Origin: CAKZQX01 sp034436755
GTDB taxonomy: Bacteria > Chloroflexota > Chloroflexia > Chloroflexales > Chloroflexaceae
Length of the DNA: 64,000 nucleotides
Assembly: GCA_034436755.1 (NCBI GenBank)
Contig: DAOTVB010000216.1
Coordinates: 1-64,000, forward strand
Direction: 5' to 3'
Part shown: piece by piece, positions 23,747-33,101 of the stretch
Layout: each line of letters opens with the position of its first letter
Position numbering within the stretch: position 1 is the stretch's first letter
Program-made: the position numbers and the translations under genes
Notes under the pieces: generated by a model
Seen by the model: only the letters and a program-made list of their open reading frames with translations
What the model was told of the DNA's origin: nothing
The model's database searches: none

Positions 23747-26699
23747 TTCAACTGACGACCGCAAACCAGTCGAGCGCTATGATCCCGCCACCTTTGAGCA
23801 GAAGTGGCAGGATCGCTGGGAAGCCGACGAACTCTACAAGACGCTGCCCGCCGATGAGCGGCCCAAATTCTATGTGCTGGATATGTACCCCTACCCCAGC
23901 GGCGCGGGGCTGAGTGTCGGTCACTGTCGCAACTATGTGCCGTCGGATGTGCTGGCCCGCTACTACCGCATGCAGGGCTACAATGTGCTGCACCCGATGG
24001 GCTGGGATGCTTTTGGGCTGCCCGCCGAGAATGCGGCAATTAAACTCAAAACCAACCCCGCGATCCTGATTCGTCGCTTTGCCGATAACTACAAGCGCCA
24101 GATGAAGCTGATCGGCACCAGCTACGATTGGAGCCGCGAGATTAACTCCAGTTCGCCGGACTATTACCAGTGGACGCAGTGGATCTTCCTGCAGCTCTAC
24201 CAGTCCTGGTATGATCCACGGGTTGATGCGGCTCGCCCAATCGCTGCGTTGGAGGAGGAGTTGGCACGCACTGGTACCACTAACCTGCGTTTGCCGCTCT
24301 CCGAGATGCGCCTGAGCGCCGAGGAGTGGAGTAGCTTTACGCCGCAGCAGCGCCAGGAATTCCTGGGGCGCTTCCGGTTGGCCTACCGGGGCGAGGCCAC
24401 GGTCAACTGGGATCCGGTGGACAAGACGGTGATTGCTAATGAAGAGGTGCAGCCGGATGGCACAGCCTGGCGCAGTGGCGCAATGGTTGAGCGGAAGATC
24501 TTGAAGCAGTGGTTCTTCCGCATTACTGCCTATGCCGAGCGGCTGTCACACGATTTGGAGACGGTTGACTGGCCCTCGAAGATTGTCGCTATGCAACACA
24601 ACTGGATCGGGCGTAGCGAAGGTGCCGAGGTCATCTTCCGTACCGAGTATGGGCATGAGTTTGTTGTGTTTACGACGCGTCCGGATACGCTCTGGGGGGC
24701 GACCTTTATGGTGCTGTCGCCCGATCATCCGCTGGTCGCCTCCGTCACAACTGAGGAGCAGCGCGCGGCGGTCCAGAGCTATGTTGCCGAAGCGCAGGCA
24801 AAAACCGATGCCGCCCGCACCGAGGAGAAAGAGAAGACCGGCGTCTTTACCGGCTCCTATGCGATTAACCCGGTCAACGGCGAGCGTATTCCGATCTGGA
24901 TTGCCGACTATGTCTTGATGGGTTATGGTACCGGCGCGATTATGGCGGTGCCGGCGCATGACGAGCGCGACTTTGCGTTTGCGCTCAAGTTCGGTCTGCC
25001 GATCATCCCGGTGATCGCGCGGCCCGATGATCTGGCCCGCAGTCGGGTGGTAAACGGTACCTACCGCGAGGGTCTGCCGGAAACGCTGCGTCAGCATGGC
25101 TACAGCTTTGAGATTGTGGATGGCGACCTGCTGGTGACACTGACCGGCGCGCAGGCGCAGGATTATGCCGGCCTGGTGCAACCCTTCCTGACCAGTCACT
25201 GGACCGAGGTTGTCGGCTCGGGCTGGCTGGTGATCTTCCGTGAGGTTGTGCTGCCGTACAACTCCACCGATCATGCCGACCAGATTATGCGGCGCATCGG
25301 CGTACTGGAGCCGTCCGCTGCCAACCTGACTTATATGGGCTATCTGTCCACGGTACACTTCTATCGGGAGGTCATCTATCACGATGAGCCGGGGACACCG
25401 ATTAACTCCGGCCCCATCGACGGCCTGCCCGGCGAGGAGGCGATTAACCGCACGATCACCTGGCTGGAGACGCACGATCTGGGGCAGCGCCGCCGCAACT
25501 ACCGGATGCGCGACTGGCTGATCAGCCGCCAGCGCTACTGGGGCACGCCGATCCCGATTATCCATACCGAGGATGGGCTGGAGGTGCCGGTCAAAGCCGC
25601 AGATCTGCCGCTGACCCTGCCCAATGTCGAGAGCTATGAGCCGACGGCCACTGGCGAGTCGCCCCTCGCATTGATCGACGAGTGGGTGAATGTGACGTTG
25701 CCTGATGGCCGCCAGGGACGGCGTGAGACCGACACGATGGGTACCTTTGCCTGCTCTTCCTGGTACTTCCTGCGGTTTGTCGATCCGCGCAATGATCAGG
25801 TGCCGGCCGAGGGGCAGCAGTTGGACTACTGGCTGCCGGTCGATATGTATGTCGGGGGCGCTGAACATGCGGTGATGCATCTGCTCTATGCGCGCTTCTG
25901 GACCAAGGTGCTGCATGACCTGGGGGTGGTTTCGTTTGTGGAACCGTTCCAGCGTTTGCGCAACCAGGGGCTGATCCTGGCTCCCGATGGCCGCAAGATG
26001 AGCAAGTCCTACAACAATGTTATCACGCCCGACGATGTTGTGGCCGAGCAAGGCGCGGATGCGCTGCGCGGGTATGAGTGCTTTATCAGCGATTTTGAAC
26101 TGGCGGTGCCCTGGAGCACCCAGGGTGTGCCTGGCGTCCGGCGCTGGCTGGATCGCGTCTGGCGCATTGTGCTGGCCCCCGACGATGAGCGTGGTCAGCC
26201 GGCCGAGTTTAGCGAGCGCCAGATCCGCCGGATCGCGCATCAGACAATCCAGCGGGTTGAGCGTGATATCCTCGACTTCAAGTTCAATACCATGGTTGCC
26301 GCGCTGATGGAGTGTACCAATGCGCTCTTCCGGGCTCGCGATGCGGGTCTGGCGGGAACAGCGGCCTGGAATGAGGCTATCGACATCCTGCTGCGGTTGA
26401 TGGCTCCGGTTGCGCCGCATATTGCCGAAGAACTCTGGATGCGCATCGGCAATGCGTATAGCATCCACCAGCAGCCCTGGCCGGTCGCCGATGAGTCCCT
26501 GGCGGCAGAGGAAGAGATCGAACTGGTGATTCAGGTCAACGGCAAACTGCGTGACAAGGTCACGGTGCCGGTTGACGCCGATGAGTCTACCCTGCGCGAG
26601 TTGGCCCTGAATAGCGAGCGCGTTCTGGATTTTGTAGGTAATAAAACGGTGCGTAAAGTCATCGTTGTGCCGGGTAAACTGGTGAATGTCGTTGTGTAG
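23739..26699 (+). CDS. leuS: Leucine-tRNA ligase with large insertions
   Basis: This class I synthetase charges tRNA-Leu. It has the HIGH-type motif (MYPYPSGAGLSVGHCRNYVPSD), the editing-domain motifs (FTTRPDTLWGATFMVLSPDH, AVPAHDERDFAFA), RDWLISRQRYWGTPIP and KMSKS (GRKMSKSYNNV). A C-terminal anticodon domain ends VIQVNGKLRDKVTVPVDA and VRKVIVVPGKLVNVVV. Length is 986 residues, against about 810-880 usually. The excess is one insert of about 45 residues near 150-200 and another of about 115 near 430-545, between the editing domain and the catalytic return. The usual VNWCP reads VNWDP. ATG is preceded by AAGGAG. Confidence 0.97.
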   Translation: MSDSTDDRKPVERYDPATFEQKWQDRWEADELYKTLPADERPKFYVLDMYPYPSGAGLSVGHCRNYVPSDVLARYYRMQGYNVLHPMGWDAFGLPAENAAIKLKTNPAILIRRFADNYKRQMKLIGTSYDWSREINSSSPDYYQWTQWIFLQLYQSWYDPRVDAARPIAALEEELARTGTTNLRLPLSEMRLSAEEWSSFTPQQRQEFLGRFRLAYRGEATVNWDPVDKTVIANEEVQPDGTAWRSGAMVERKILKQWFFRITAYAERLSHDLETVDWPSKIVAMQHNWIGRSEGAEVIFRTEYGHEFVVFTTRPDTLWGATFMVLSPDHPLVASVTTEEQRAAVQSYVAEAQAKTDAARTEEKEKTGVFTGSYAINPVNGERIPIWIADYVLMGYGTGAIMAVPAHDERDFAFALKFGLPIIPVIARPDDLARSRVVNGTYREGLPETLRQHGYSFEIVDGDLLVTLTGAQAQDYAGLVQPFLTSHWTEVVGSGWLVIFREVVLPYNSTDHADQIMRRIGVLEPSAANLTYMGYLSTVHFYREVIYHDEPGTPINSGPIDGLPGEEAINRTITWLETHDLGQRRRNYRMRDWLISRQRYWGTPIPIIHTEDGLEVPVKAADLPLTLPNVESYEPTATGESPLALIDEWVNVTLPDGRQGRRETDTMGTFACSSWYFLRFVDPRNDQVPAEGQQLDYWLPVDMYVGGAEHAVMHLLYARFWTKVLHDLGVVSFVEPFQRLRNQGLILAPDGRKMSKSYNNVITPDDVVAEQGADALRGYECFISDFELAVPWSTQGVPGVRRWLDRVWRIVLAPDDERGQPAEFSERQIRRIAHQTIQRVERDILDFKFNTMVAALMECTNALFRARDAGLAGTAAWNEAIDILLRLMAPVAPHIAEELWMRIGNAYSIHQQPWPVADESLAAEEEIELVIQVNGKLRDKVTVPVDADESTLRELALNSERVLDFVGNKTVRKVIVVPGKLVNVVV

Positions 26700-26707
26700 G
26701 TTTATCC

Positions 26708-26768
26708 AGCGTGCCGCGTGAATACTGGTTATATATCCAGCTTCACATGGCACGCTGCTGGTTTTGTT
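26708..26768 (+). terminator. Intrinsic terminator after leuS
   Basis: AGCGTGCC pairs with GGCACGCT, and inside it GTGAA pairs with TTCAC and CTGG with CCAG, giving a long interrupted stem around TTATATAT. A GGTTTTGTTG tract follows. Confidence 0.7.
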
Positions 26769-26775
26769 GTAAGTC

Positions 26776-27171
26776 ATGCATTTACTCCGTAATCGTCTTG
26801 TGCGTGGATATGGTGTCCTATTGCTGGGTGTGCTGGCCCTGCTGCTCCGCCGCCTGGTTGCGTCCAGTCAACTGGATGCCGCCCCGCCGGCAATAGCTAT
26901 TCGCTCGCTGGTCTGGCAATGTTATATGGAAGGTGCGCCGGTGGCGTGTAGCGAGCCGATTATCACCGGACTCATCTTCCTGCTGCTGGTACCGGCATTG
27001 GGCTGGAAAAGCCTGCCCGGGTTTCTGGTTGCGCTTGCGCTGCTTATTCCCCCGGCGGCCTTTTATTTTATGCTGACACCCTCCTGGGCGGCGCTGATTC
27101 TCCTGCTCCTCCCACCGCTGGCCTATCTCCTGCTGGACCGCTGGTTGCCCCCGGTGCTGGCCGCCGAGTAA
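26776..27171 (+). CDS. Small hypothetical membrane protein
   Basis: The 131-residue protein has about four membrane spans (roughly 12-28, 62-76, 80-98 and 104-120) with short loops. One loop contains two cysteines (WQCYMEGAPVACSEP) that could form a disulfide outside the cell. No family is recognised. It starts at an ATG after GTTTTGTTGTAAGTC, without a clear ribosome site, immediately downstream of the leuS terminator. It is followed by the rpsB promoter, so it is probably a separate unit. Confidence 0.55.
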   Translation: MHLLRNRLVRGYGVLLLGVLALLLRRLVASSQLDAAPPAIAIRSLVWQCYMEGAPVACSEPIITGLIFLLLVPALGWKSLPGFLVALALLIPPAAFYFMLTPSWAALILLLLPPLAYLLLDRWLPPVLAAE

Positions 27172-27201
27172 GCGCGGGGATGTGATAGCAAAGCGCAAAA
27201 T

Positions 27202-27230
27202 TTGCCCGCCGCACTGTTGTATGCTATACT
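27202..27230 (+). promoter_or_regulatory. Promoter of rpsB operon
   Basis: TTGCCC (27202-27207) and TATACT (27225-27230) lie 17 bp apart. The leader to the rpsB start is about 140 nt, which could carry an S2 autoregulatory element. None was resolved. Confidence 0.6.
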
Positions 27231-27374
27231 ATTCGTCGGCGTGTATTCCCCGCCAAATACACACATCCCCTGATTGTACCGCGTCCTGCCGATGTCGGTT
27301 ATCGGTGCGTGTGCAGCGTGATGGGGGTGGAGGAGCAATCAATTTGCTACAAGAAAAAGGAGTTATTGCGACGT

Positions 27375-28130
27375 ATGACTCAAGCTGTACCAAAAGCACC
27401 CCGGATAGTTTCGGTTAAAGCCCTCCTGGAGGCGGGCTCGCACTTTGGGCACCAGACGAAGCGCTGGAATCCCAAGATGCGCCCGTTTATCTTCACGGCG
27501 CGGAATGGTATTCATATCATTGACCTGCAGAAGACCATCTCCGGGCTCACCAATGCCTATAACTTTGTGGCCGATACGGTTGCCAGTGGGCAAAAGATCC
27601 TCTTTGTGGGAACGAAAAAGCAGGCTCAGGAAGCAGTTGAAGAAGAGGCATCGCGGGCGAATCAGCTCTACATTACCCAGCGCTGGCTGGGTGGTACGCT
27701 GACCAATTTTGTCACCATCCGCCGGCGGTTGCGCCATCTGGCCGATCTGGAAGCGCAGCGTGACCGGGGCGATTTTGCGCGCCTGACGAAGGCGGAGGGC
27801 ATGAAGCTGGAAGACCAGATTGGCAAACTGAATCGGGTCTTCGGGGGTCTTAAAACTATGGATCGCCTGCCCGGTGCCCTGTTTGTGATCGATCCGCACA
27901 AAGAAGAACTGGCTGTGCGTGAGGCGCGCAAGCTGGGCATACCAGTTGTGGCAATGGTCGATACAAACTGTGATCCGGATCTGATCGACTATATTATTCC
28001 CTGCAATGATGATGCCATTCGGGGTATCCGGTTGATGACCGGGAAAATTGCCGATGCGGCGATTGAAGGGGTCAACCGGCGCGAAGCGGCCCACGAGGAT
28101 TATGCCGGTTCCGGGAACGGCCAGGGATAG
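27375..28130 (+). CDS. rpsB: 30S ribosomal protein S2
   Basis: The start is the ATG at 27375, 12 bases after GGAG; codons upstream of it are in frame but not conserved-looking. The 251-residue protein has VKALLEAGSHFGHQTKRWNPKM, FIFTARNGIHIIDLQKT, RWLGGTLTNF and the nucleotide-like DTNCDPDLIDYIIPCNDDAIR, all typical of S2. It opens the rpsB-tsf-pyrH-frr gene order conserved across bacteria. Confidence 0.97.
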   Translation: MTQAVPKAPRIVSVKALLEAGSHFGHQTKRWNPKMRPFIFTARNGIHIIDLQKTISGLTNAYNFVADTVASGQKILFVGTKKQAQEAVEEEASRANQLYITQRWLGGTLTNFVTIRRRLRHLADLEAQRDRGDFARLTKAEGMKLEDQIGKLNRVFGGLKTMDRLPGALFVIDPHKEELAVREARKLGIPVVAMVDTNCDPDLIDYIIPCNDDAIRGIRLMTGKIADAAIEGVNRREAAHEDYAGSGNGQG

Positions 28131-28153
28131 TTGCAGCAGGTAAGTGCGTAGAG

Positions 28154-28181
28154 GCAACGGCGGCCAGATGGTCGCCGTTGC
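28154..28181 (+). terminator. Hairpin between rpsB and tsf
   Basis: GCAACGGCG and CGCCGTTGC form a perfect 9-bp stem around a 10-base loop. No U-run follows, so it may be a processing or attenuating structure more than a true terminator. Confidence 0.45.
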
Positions 28182-28314
28182 GTACGGATGGCTGAAGACA
28201 GGTGTATGCCTGCGTTAATAGGGCGTGAGTGCGCCGGTGTATCCAGGGGTGATTGCGGCGTACGCATAAGAGATTATTTATGCAGCAGATTATAGTGATG
28301 ATAGGAGAGCAATA

Positions 28315-28842
28315 GTGGCGGTGACAACCGAGATGGTCAAAGAACTGCGTGAGCGTACCGGCGCAGGTATCAAGGAATGTAAAGATACGCTCACGCAGAC
28401 CGATGGGAATATGGATCAGGCCATCGCAATCCTGCGCGAGAAGGGACTGGCGCGGGCGGATAAGAAGCAGAGCCGGGTAGCCAACGAGGGGCGTGTGGCG
28501 ATCTATGAGCATCCGGGCTCGAAGTTGGTGGCTATCGTTGAGGTGAACTGCGAAACCGACTTCGTTGCGCGTACCGAAGATTTTATCAGCCTCTCGCGTG
28601 AACTGGCGCTCCATGTTGCGGCGACCAATCCGCGCTATCTGACAGTTGAGGAAGTGCCGGCCGCCGAGATTGAGGAGAGTGGTACCTCTGCCGAGAAGTT
28701 CTACGAGGAGCATGTGTTGCTGGCCCAGCCCTTTGTGAAGAACCCTTCGGTGACGATCCAGGAGAAGATTAAGGAAGGGATCGCCAAACTGGGCGAGAAT
28801 ATCGTTGTGCGCCGCTTTGCGCGCTTTGAAGTTGGAAGCTAA
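28315..28842 (+). CDS. tsf: Elongation factor Ts (short form)
   Basis: EF-Ts recharges EF-Tu with GTP. The start is GTG at 28315 after AGGAGAGC. The N-terminal UBA-like domain (EMVKELRERTGAGIKECKDTL) is followed by the core with the invariant VNCETDFVARTEDF. At 175 residues it is much shorter than the roughly 280 of E. coli EF-Ts; it keeps only one core subdomain and lacks the coiled-coil segment. Short forms are known from Thermus and other lineages. It has its own possible promoter (TATAGT near 28291). Confidence 0.95.
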   Translation: MAVTTEMVKELRERTGAGIKECKDTLTQTDGNMDQAIAILREKGLARADKKQSRVANEGRVAIYEHPGSKLVAIVEVNCETDFVARTEDFISLSRELALHVAATNPRYLTVEEVPAAEIEESGTSAEKFYEEHVLLAQPFVKNPSVTIQEKIKEGIAKLGENIVVRRFARFEVGS

Positions 28843-28853
28843 CCGGCACCACT

Positions 28854-29582
28854 ATGGACAAACCAAAGTACGAGCGGGTGCTGATTAAACTGAGCGGCGA
28901 GTCACTGCACAGCGGGCAGAGTGAATGCCTTGACCCGGAGATGCTGGACTTTCTGGCACGGGAGATTCGGCAGGTTGTCCAGCATGGCATTGAGGTTGCC
29001 GTGGTCATTGGTGGTGGCAATATCTGGCGCGGTCACGAAGCGATTGACCGGGGGATGGATGCCGCGCAGTCCCACTACATGGGGATGCTGGCAACAATCA
29101 TTAACGCGCTGGCGATGCAAGACTCGCTGGAACGTTGCGGTATCCATACCCGAGCCATGACGGCAATAAAAATGGATGAAGTGGCCGAACCCTACATCCG
29201 CCGGCGGGCAACGCGTCATCTCGAAAAGGGTCGCGTGATTATTCTGGCGGCCGGGACGGGCAATCCTTACTTTACTACCGATTCGGCGGCAGCTCTGCGT
29301 GCGGCGGAGATCCATGCGGAGGTCATCCTGATGGCAAAGAATGGCGTCGATGGGGTGTATACCGCCGATCCCCGGCGTGATCCCACGGCAACCCGCTTTG
29401 ATCATCTGACCTATATGGATGCCCTGAGGCGGGGGTTGACCGTGATGGATAGCACAGCGCTGACTTTCTGTATGGATAACAACCTCCCAATTATTGTGTT
29501 TAATGCGCAGGAATCAGGTATCATTGAGCGCATTGTTATGGGTGAGCAGGTCGGCACGCTGGTGAGCAATCGAGGAGGATAA
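28854..29582 (+). CDS. pyrH: Uridylate kinase (UMP kinase)
   Basis: The 242-residue amino-acid-kinase-fold enzyme phosphorylates UMP to UDP. Motifs are RVLIKLSGESLHSG at the N-terminus, VVIGGGNIWRG, the ILAAGTGNPYFTTDSAAALRA nucleotide-binding region (split by one residue) and AKNGVDGVYTADPR. It follows tsf by 11 bp, and its TAA overlaps an ATG at 29582. Confidence 0.96.
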   Translation: MDKPKYERVLIKLSGESLHSGQSECLDPEMLDFLAREIRQVVQHGIEVAVVIGGGNIWRGHEAIDRGMDAAQSHYMGMLATIINALAMQDSLERCGIHTRAMTAIKMDEVAEPYIRRRATRHLEKGRVIILAAGTGNPYFTTDSAAALRAAEIHAEVILMAKNGVDGVYTADPRRDPTATRFDHLTYMDALRRGLTVMDSTALTFCMDNNLPIIVFNAQESGIIERIVMGEQVGTLVSNRGG

Positions 29583-29584
29583 TG

Positions 29585-30142
29585 ATGGAAAATGATGTAC
29601 TGCGTGAAGCCGAAAGCCATATGAAAAAGGCGGTTGAGGTACTCAGGCATCAACTAAGCACAATTCGGACGGGACGGGCATCACCCGGGCTGGTGGAGCA
29701 TCTCCCGGTTGAGGCCTATGAAACCACAATGCCGTTGAACCAGCTTGCGGGGGTGAGTGTGCCCGAAGCGCGTCTGATTGTGATCCAGCCGTATGATGCC
29801 AGCACTTTACGCCCGATTGAGAAGGCGATCCAACACTCGGACCTGGGGTTGAATCCTAACAACGATGGACGACTTATTCGCCTGAGCATACCGCCGCTCA
29901 CCGAGGAGCGCCGCCGCGAACTGGTCAAACAGGTGCGCTCCCGTGTTGAAGAGGTCAAGGTGTCGCTACGCAACCATCGGCGTGACGCGATCAACGATCT
30001 GCGCCAGTTTGAGAGCGAGAAGCTGATCAGCGAAGATGATCTGCATCGCACCCAGGATAAGCTGCAGGAGTTGACCGACCGCTACAGCAAAGAGTTAGAT
30101 CGGGTAGGTGCGGAAAAAGAGGCCGAGGTGATGGAAGTCTGA
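29585..30142 (+). CDS. frr: Ribosome recycling factor
   Basis: With EF-G this factor splits post-termination ribosomes. The ATG at 29585 is preferred, since AGGAGG lies six bases before it; the ATG at 29582 overlaps the pyrH stop but would leave only three bases. The 185-residue protein has LSTIRTGRASPGLVEHLPVEAY, the LRPIEKAIQHSDLGLNPNNDG region and LTEERRRELVKQVR, all characteristic. Length is standard. Confidence 0.96.
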   Translation: MENDVLREAESHMKKAVEVLRHQLSTIRTGRASPGLVEHLPVEAYETTMPLNQLAGVSVPEARLIVIQPYDASTLRPIEKAIQHSDLGLNPNNDGRLIRLSIPPLTEERRRELVKQVRSRVEEVKVSLRNHRRDAINDLRQFESEKLISEDDLHRTQDKLQELTDRYSKELDRVGAEKEAEVMEV

Positions 30143-30223
30143 CGGATTTCTGTCGAGGGATGCAGTTTCCCGGTTGCTGTAACAAGAGTCTGGCAGGCAT
30201 AAGTGACGACTGAGAGGACGGTA

Positions 30224-30943
30224 ATGACAGTGCAAGGCGCTTCCAGCGGTCAACGTATGCCACAACATGTTGCGATCATTATGGATGGGAATGGTCGCTG
30301 GGCGCGTCAGCGGGGGTTGCCTCGTCTGGCCGGGCATCGTGCCGGTACTGAGAATATTCGGAGTATTGTCACTACCTGTGTTGATCTAAATGTGCCTTGT
30401 CTCACACTTTATGCGTTTTCTACGGAGAATTGGAGCCGCCCCTCCCGTGAAGTGCAGGGGTTGATGGCAATTCTGAGTGATTTTATTGACCGTGAGACGC
30501 GGTCACTGCATGAACAGGGCGTGCATTTGCGCCACCTGGGCAGTCTTGAGGGTATCAATGAGTATCTCAAGCGCAAGGTGCAGTATGCGATTGATCTGAC
30601 GCGCGATAATACCCAGCTTACGCTGGCAATTGCATTTAACTACGGTGGGCGGGTGGATATTGTGAATGCTGTGCGGACGCTGGTAGCGCAAGGGTCGCCC
30701 CCCGATGCGATCACGGAACAGGCAATTTCGGCCAATCTCTCGACGGGTGGTCTGCCCGATCCGGATCTGGTGATCCGTACCAGCGGCGAGTGGCGTCTGT
30801 CGAACTTCTTGATCTGGCAGGCCGCCTACAGCGAGTATTGGTCAACCCCGGTGCTCTGGCCGGATTTTCGCCCCGAACATTTCCGCCAGGCGATTGATGA
30901 GTATGGCAGGCGTGAACGCCGCTTTGGCGGGCTCGGTGAGTAG
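30224..30943 (+). CDS. uppS: Isoprenyl (undecaprenyl) diphosphate synthase
   Basis: This cis-prenyltransferase makes the C55-type carrier for cell-wall and glycan export. The ATG at 30224 after GAGAGGA is preferred over an in-frame GTG at 30203. Motifs are HVAIIMDGNGRWARQRGLP (catalytic Asp), LTLYAFSTENWSRP, and DLVIRTSGEWRLSNFLIWQ with AYSEYWSTPVLWPDF. The 239 residues match the family. Its stop overlaps the start of cdsA. Confidence 0.95.
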   Translation: MTVQGASSGQRMPQHVAIIMDGNGRWARQRGLPRLAGHRAGTENIRSIVTTCVDLNVPCLTLYAFSTENWSRPSREVQGLMAILSDFIDRETRSLHEQGVHLRHLGSLEGINEYLKRKVQYAIDLTRDNTQLTLAIAFNYGGRVDIVNAVRTLVAQGSPPDAITEQAISANLSTGGLPDPDLVIRTSGEWRLSNFLIWQAAYSEYWSTPVLWPDFRPEHFRQAIDEYGRRERRFGGLGE

Positions 30944-31808
30944 GAGCAGTTCTCTGGTCAAACGGGTTAGTAGCGCGCTGGTTCTCCTGGTCCTGCTGGT
31001 TGGGGTTGTCTACTGGGGAGTCTGGCCGGTTGTTTTGCTGACCGCCGGCGCTATCGTGGCTGCCCTGCTGGAGTATTCTAGTGCGCTGCGGCAGGCCGGG
31101 TTTCATCCGCGTCCGATGGTCGGGGTTGCGTCAGGGTTGTTGCTGTGTGGCGCGGCTGTGGGCCGGCCCTATGTTTCATTTGACATAACTGGTCTGGCGC
31201 TGGCGTCGAGTGTGCTGCTGGCGTTGATCGCCGAGTTACCCCGGCATGATCGCCAGGGGAGCCTGCCCGGATGGGCGCTGACATTTGCCGGTGCCTGCTA
31301 TATCAGTTGGTTGTTAAGCCACTATATTCTCCTCCGCTCTCTGGATATGCCACCGCTCCGTGCCGGCTGGCTGGCGGCTCTGCAAATCACTCCGGGTGCC
31401 GCCTGGGTCTACACCGTGTTTGCAATTACCTGGTTTCAGGATGCGGCCGCGCTGCTGGTGGGGCGGACCTGGGGGCGCCACCGAATGGCACCCTACTTGA
31501 GTCCCAAGAAGAGTTGGGAAGGGGCGGCCGGTGGCTTTGCTGCTTCGGTACTGGCGGCATTGCTGGCGGTGCCCCTGCTGGGTTTGCCTCTCGGGTATGC
31601 CGGTGCGGCCCTGCTGGGGGTGGTCGGCGGGATTGCCGGTCCCGTGGGTGATCTGGCGGAGTCGTTTATTAAACGCCAGATCGGGATAAAGGATGCCAGC
31701 AACATTATCCCCGGCCATGGCGGCGTGCTTGACCGGGCCGATAGTATGCTTTTCACCGCGCCGGTCCTCTACTACCTGGTCGTATTGTTGACAGTCCCTT
31801 TGCAATAA
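30936..31808 (+). CDS. cdsA: Phosphatidate cytidylyltransferase
   Basis: It makes CDP-diacylglycerol from phosphatidate and CTP at the membrane. The GTG at 30936 overlaps the uppS stop (30941-30943), and the first span follows soon after; an in-frame ATG further upstream lies inside uppS. The 290-residue protein has about eight spans and the CDS signature near the end (LSPKKSWEGAAGGF, then GPVGDLAESFIKRQIGIKD and IPGHGGVLDRADSM). Confidence 0.94.
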   Translation: MSRSSSLVKRVSSALVLLVLLVGVVYWGVWPVVLLTAGAIVAALLEYSSALRQAGFHPRPMVGVASGLLLCGAAVGRPYVSFDITGLALASSVLLALIAELPRHDRQGSLPGWALTFAGACYISWLLSHYILLRSLDMPPLRAGWLAALQITPGAAWVYTVFAITWFQDAAALLVGRTWGRHRMAPYLSPKKSWEGAAGGFAASVLAALLAVPLLGLPLGYAGAALLGVVGGIAGPVGDLAESFIKRQIGIKDASNIIPGHGGVLDRADSMLFTAPVLYYLVVLLTVPLQ

Positions 31809-31832
31809 GGTACACTACCAACCGTATGAATG

Positions 31833-31862
31833 AAGGCGGGTGTGAACGCCCGCCTTTCTTTT
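31833..31862 (+). terminator. Intrinsic terminator after cdsA
   Basis: AAGGCGGG pairs with CCCGCCTT around TGTGAACG and is followed by TCTTTTAT. It separates the rpsB-cdsA run from rseP. Confidence 0.8.
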
Positions 31863-31971
31863 ATATTTAGTGATCATTTGACGATCATGGAATAGTCGAA
31901 TGACCTGGAATATTCCTGCTGGTTTCAAGGTTGTTCCCGCTAACCAGATCAATACGTTGGAGTGATCTTCT

Positions 31972-33099
31972 ATGGAACAAACGCTGATTACAATTGTTGC
32001 CTTTATCCTCATGCTTGGTGTGCTGGTATTCGTCCACGAGTTAGGACATTTTGTGGTCGCACGCTGGATGGGCATCCGGGTCGAGGAGTTTGGGATTGGG
32101 TATCCACCCCGTGCAGTTACGCTGTTTGAGCGCGATGGGGTCAAATATACGTTGAACTGGCTGCCGCTTGGTGGCTTTGTGCGTTTTGGCGGAGAAGATA
32201 ATTCGCTCTATGGGACGGGGAGTTTGTCGGCGGCATCGCCCTGGCGTAAGATTCCGGTGATGGCGGCTGGTCCACTCATGAATTTCTTCCTGGCTGTGGT
32301 GATCTTTGTGTTGTTGTTTGCTACGGTTGGTGTGCCCACGCCGACCGGGAATCAGTATATCAGCAATGTGATCGACGGTACTCCCGCCGCCGCCGCCGGG
32401 TTGCAGGCAGATGATGTCCTGATTAGCCTGGATGGGCAACCAGTGTATGAAGAGGGCGTGGTTGATGCTGAAGATCCCATCCGCCGTATTGCCGAGGCGA
32501 GCCGGGGTGAGGCGATCCCGGCCGTGGTCGAACGCAATGGTGAGCGGGTCGAGTTGATGGTGACGCCCGGCCCATGGGAAACTGAAGATGGAACGCAGTT
32601 TGATTCCGGCCTGGGTATTCAGTATGGCCCGCAATTAGAAGATGTTTCCGTTAGCCCCCCGGAAGCGCTATTCGTCGGGTTTACCTATACTGGTGAGATA
32701 TTGGGGCGCATGCTGGGGGCGCTTTCTTCCCTGATTGGTGGGCTGTTTGGTCTGACCGACTCGCCGCAGGCAGCGGGTGGTGTGGCCGGCCCGGTGGGGA
32801 TTGCGCGGGCAACTGGCGAGGTGATTGATCAGGGAGGTCTGCTGGCATTCTGGCGCTGGATGGCGGTGCTGAGCCTGATGCTGTTTGTCATGAATCTTCT
32901 GCCCATCCCGGCACTGGATGGGAGCCACATTATGTTCTCACTGGTCGAGTGGGTGCGTGGTGGTAAGAAGATCCCGCCCGAAAAGGAAGCTCTGGTCCAT
33001 GCCATAGGGTTTGCTGCACTGATGGGATTGATGCTACTGGTCACGGTAAACGATGTGATCAATGCAATCCAGGGTAACTCAGTGCTGGGAGGCGGCTAA
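31972..33099 (+). CDS. rseP: Site-2 intramembrane metalloprotease (RseP/RIP family)
   Basis: The 375-residue zinc protease has HELGH at residues 22-26 in the first span (LVFVHELGHFVVARWMG). A PDZ domain over about 110-195 follows (IDGTPAAAAGLQADDVLISLDGQP). The second zinc-ligand motif, NLLPIPALDGSH, is near 306-318. It cleaves membrane-anchored regulators or signal peptides after a first cut outside. In many genomes it follows cdsA, as here. The stop is two bases before the next gene (33102). Confidence 0.94.
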   Translation: MEQTLITIVAFILMLGVLVFVHELGHFVVARWMGIRVEEFGIGYPPRAVTLFERDGVKYTLNWLPLGGFVRFGGEDNSLYGTGSLSAASPWRKIPVMAAGPLMNFFLAVVIFVLLFATVGVPTPTGNQYISNVIDGTPAAAAGLQADDVLISLDGQPVYEEGVVDAEDPIRRIAEASRGEAIPAVVERNGERVELMVTPGPWETEDGTQFDSGLGIQYGPQLEDVSVSPPEALFVGFTYTGEILGRMLGALSSLIGGLFGLTDSPQAAGGVAGPVGIARATGEVIDQGGLLAFWRWMAVLSLMLFVMNLLPIPALDGSHIMFSLVEWVRGGKKIPPEKEALVHAIGFAALMGLMLLVTVNDVINAIQGNSVLGGG

Positions 33100-33101
33100 C
33101 G

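Noticed and set aside
24546..26777. 743-residue open frame on the minus strand opposite leuS
   Set aside because: It is the antisense shadow of a strongly conserved synthetase gene, has no recognisable motif and arises from high-GC codon bias.
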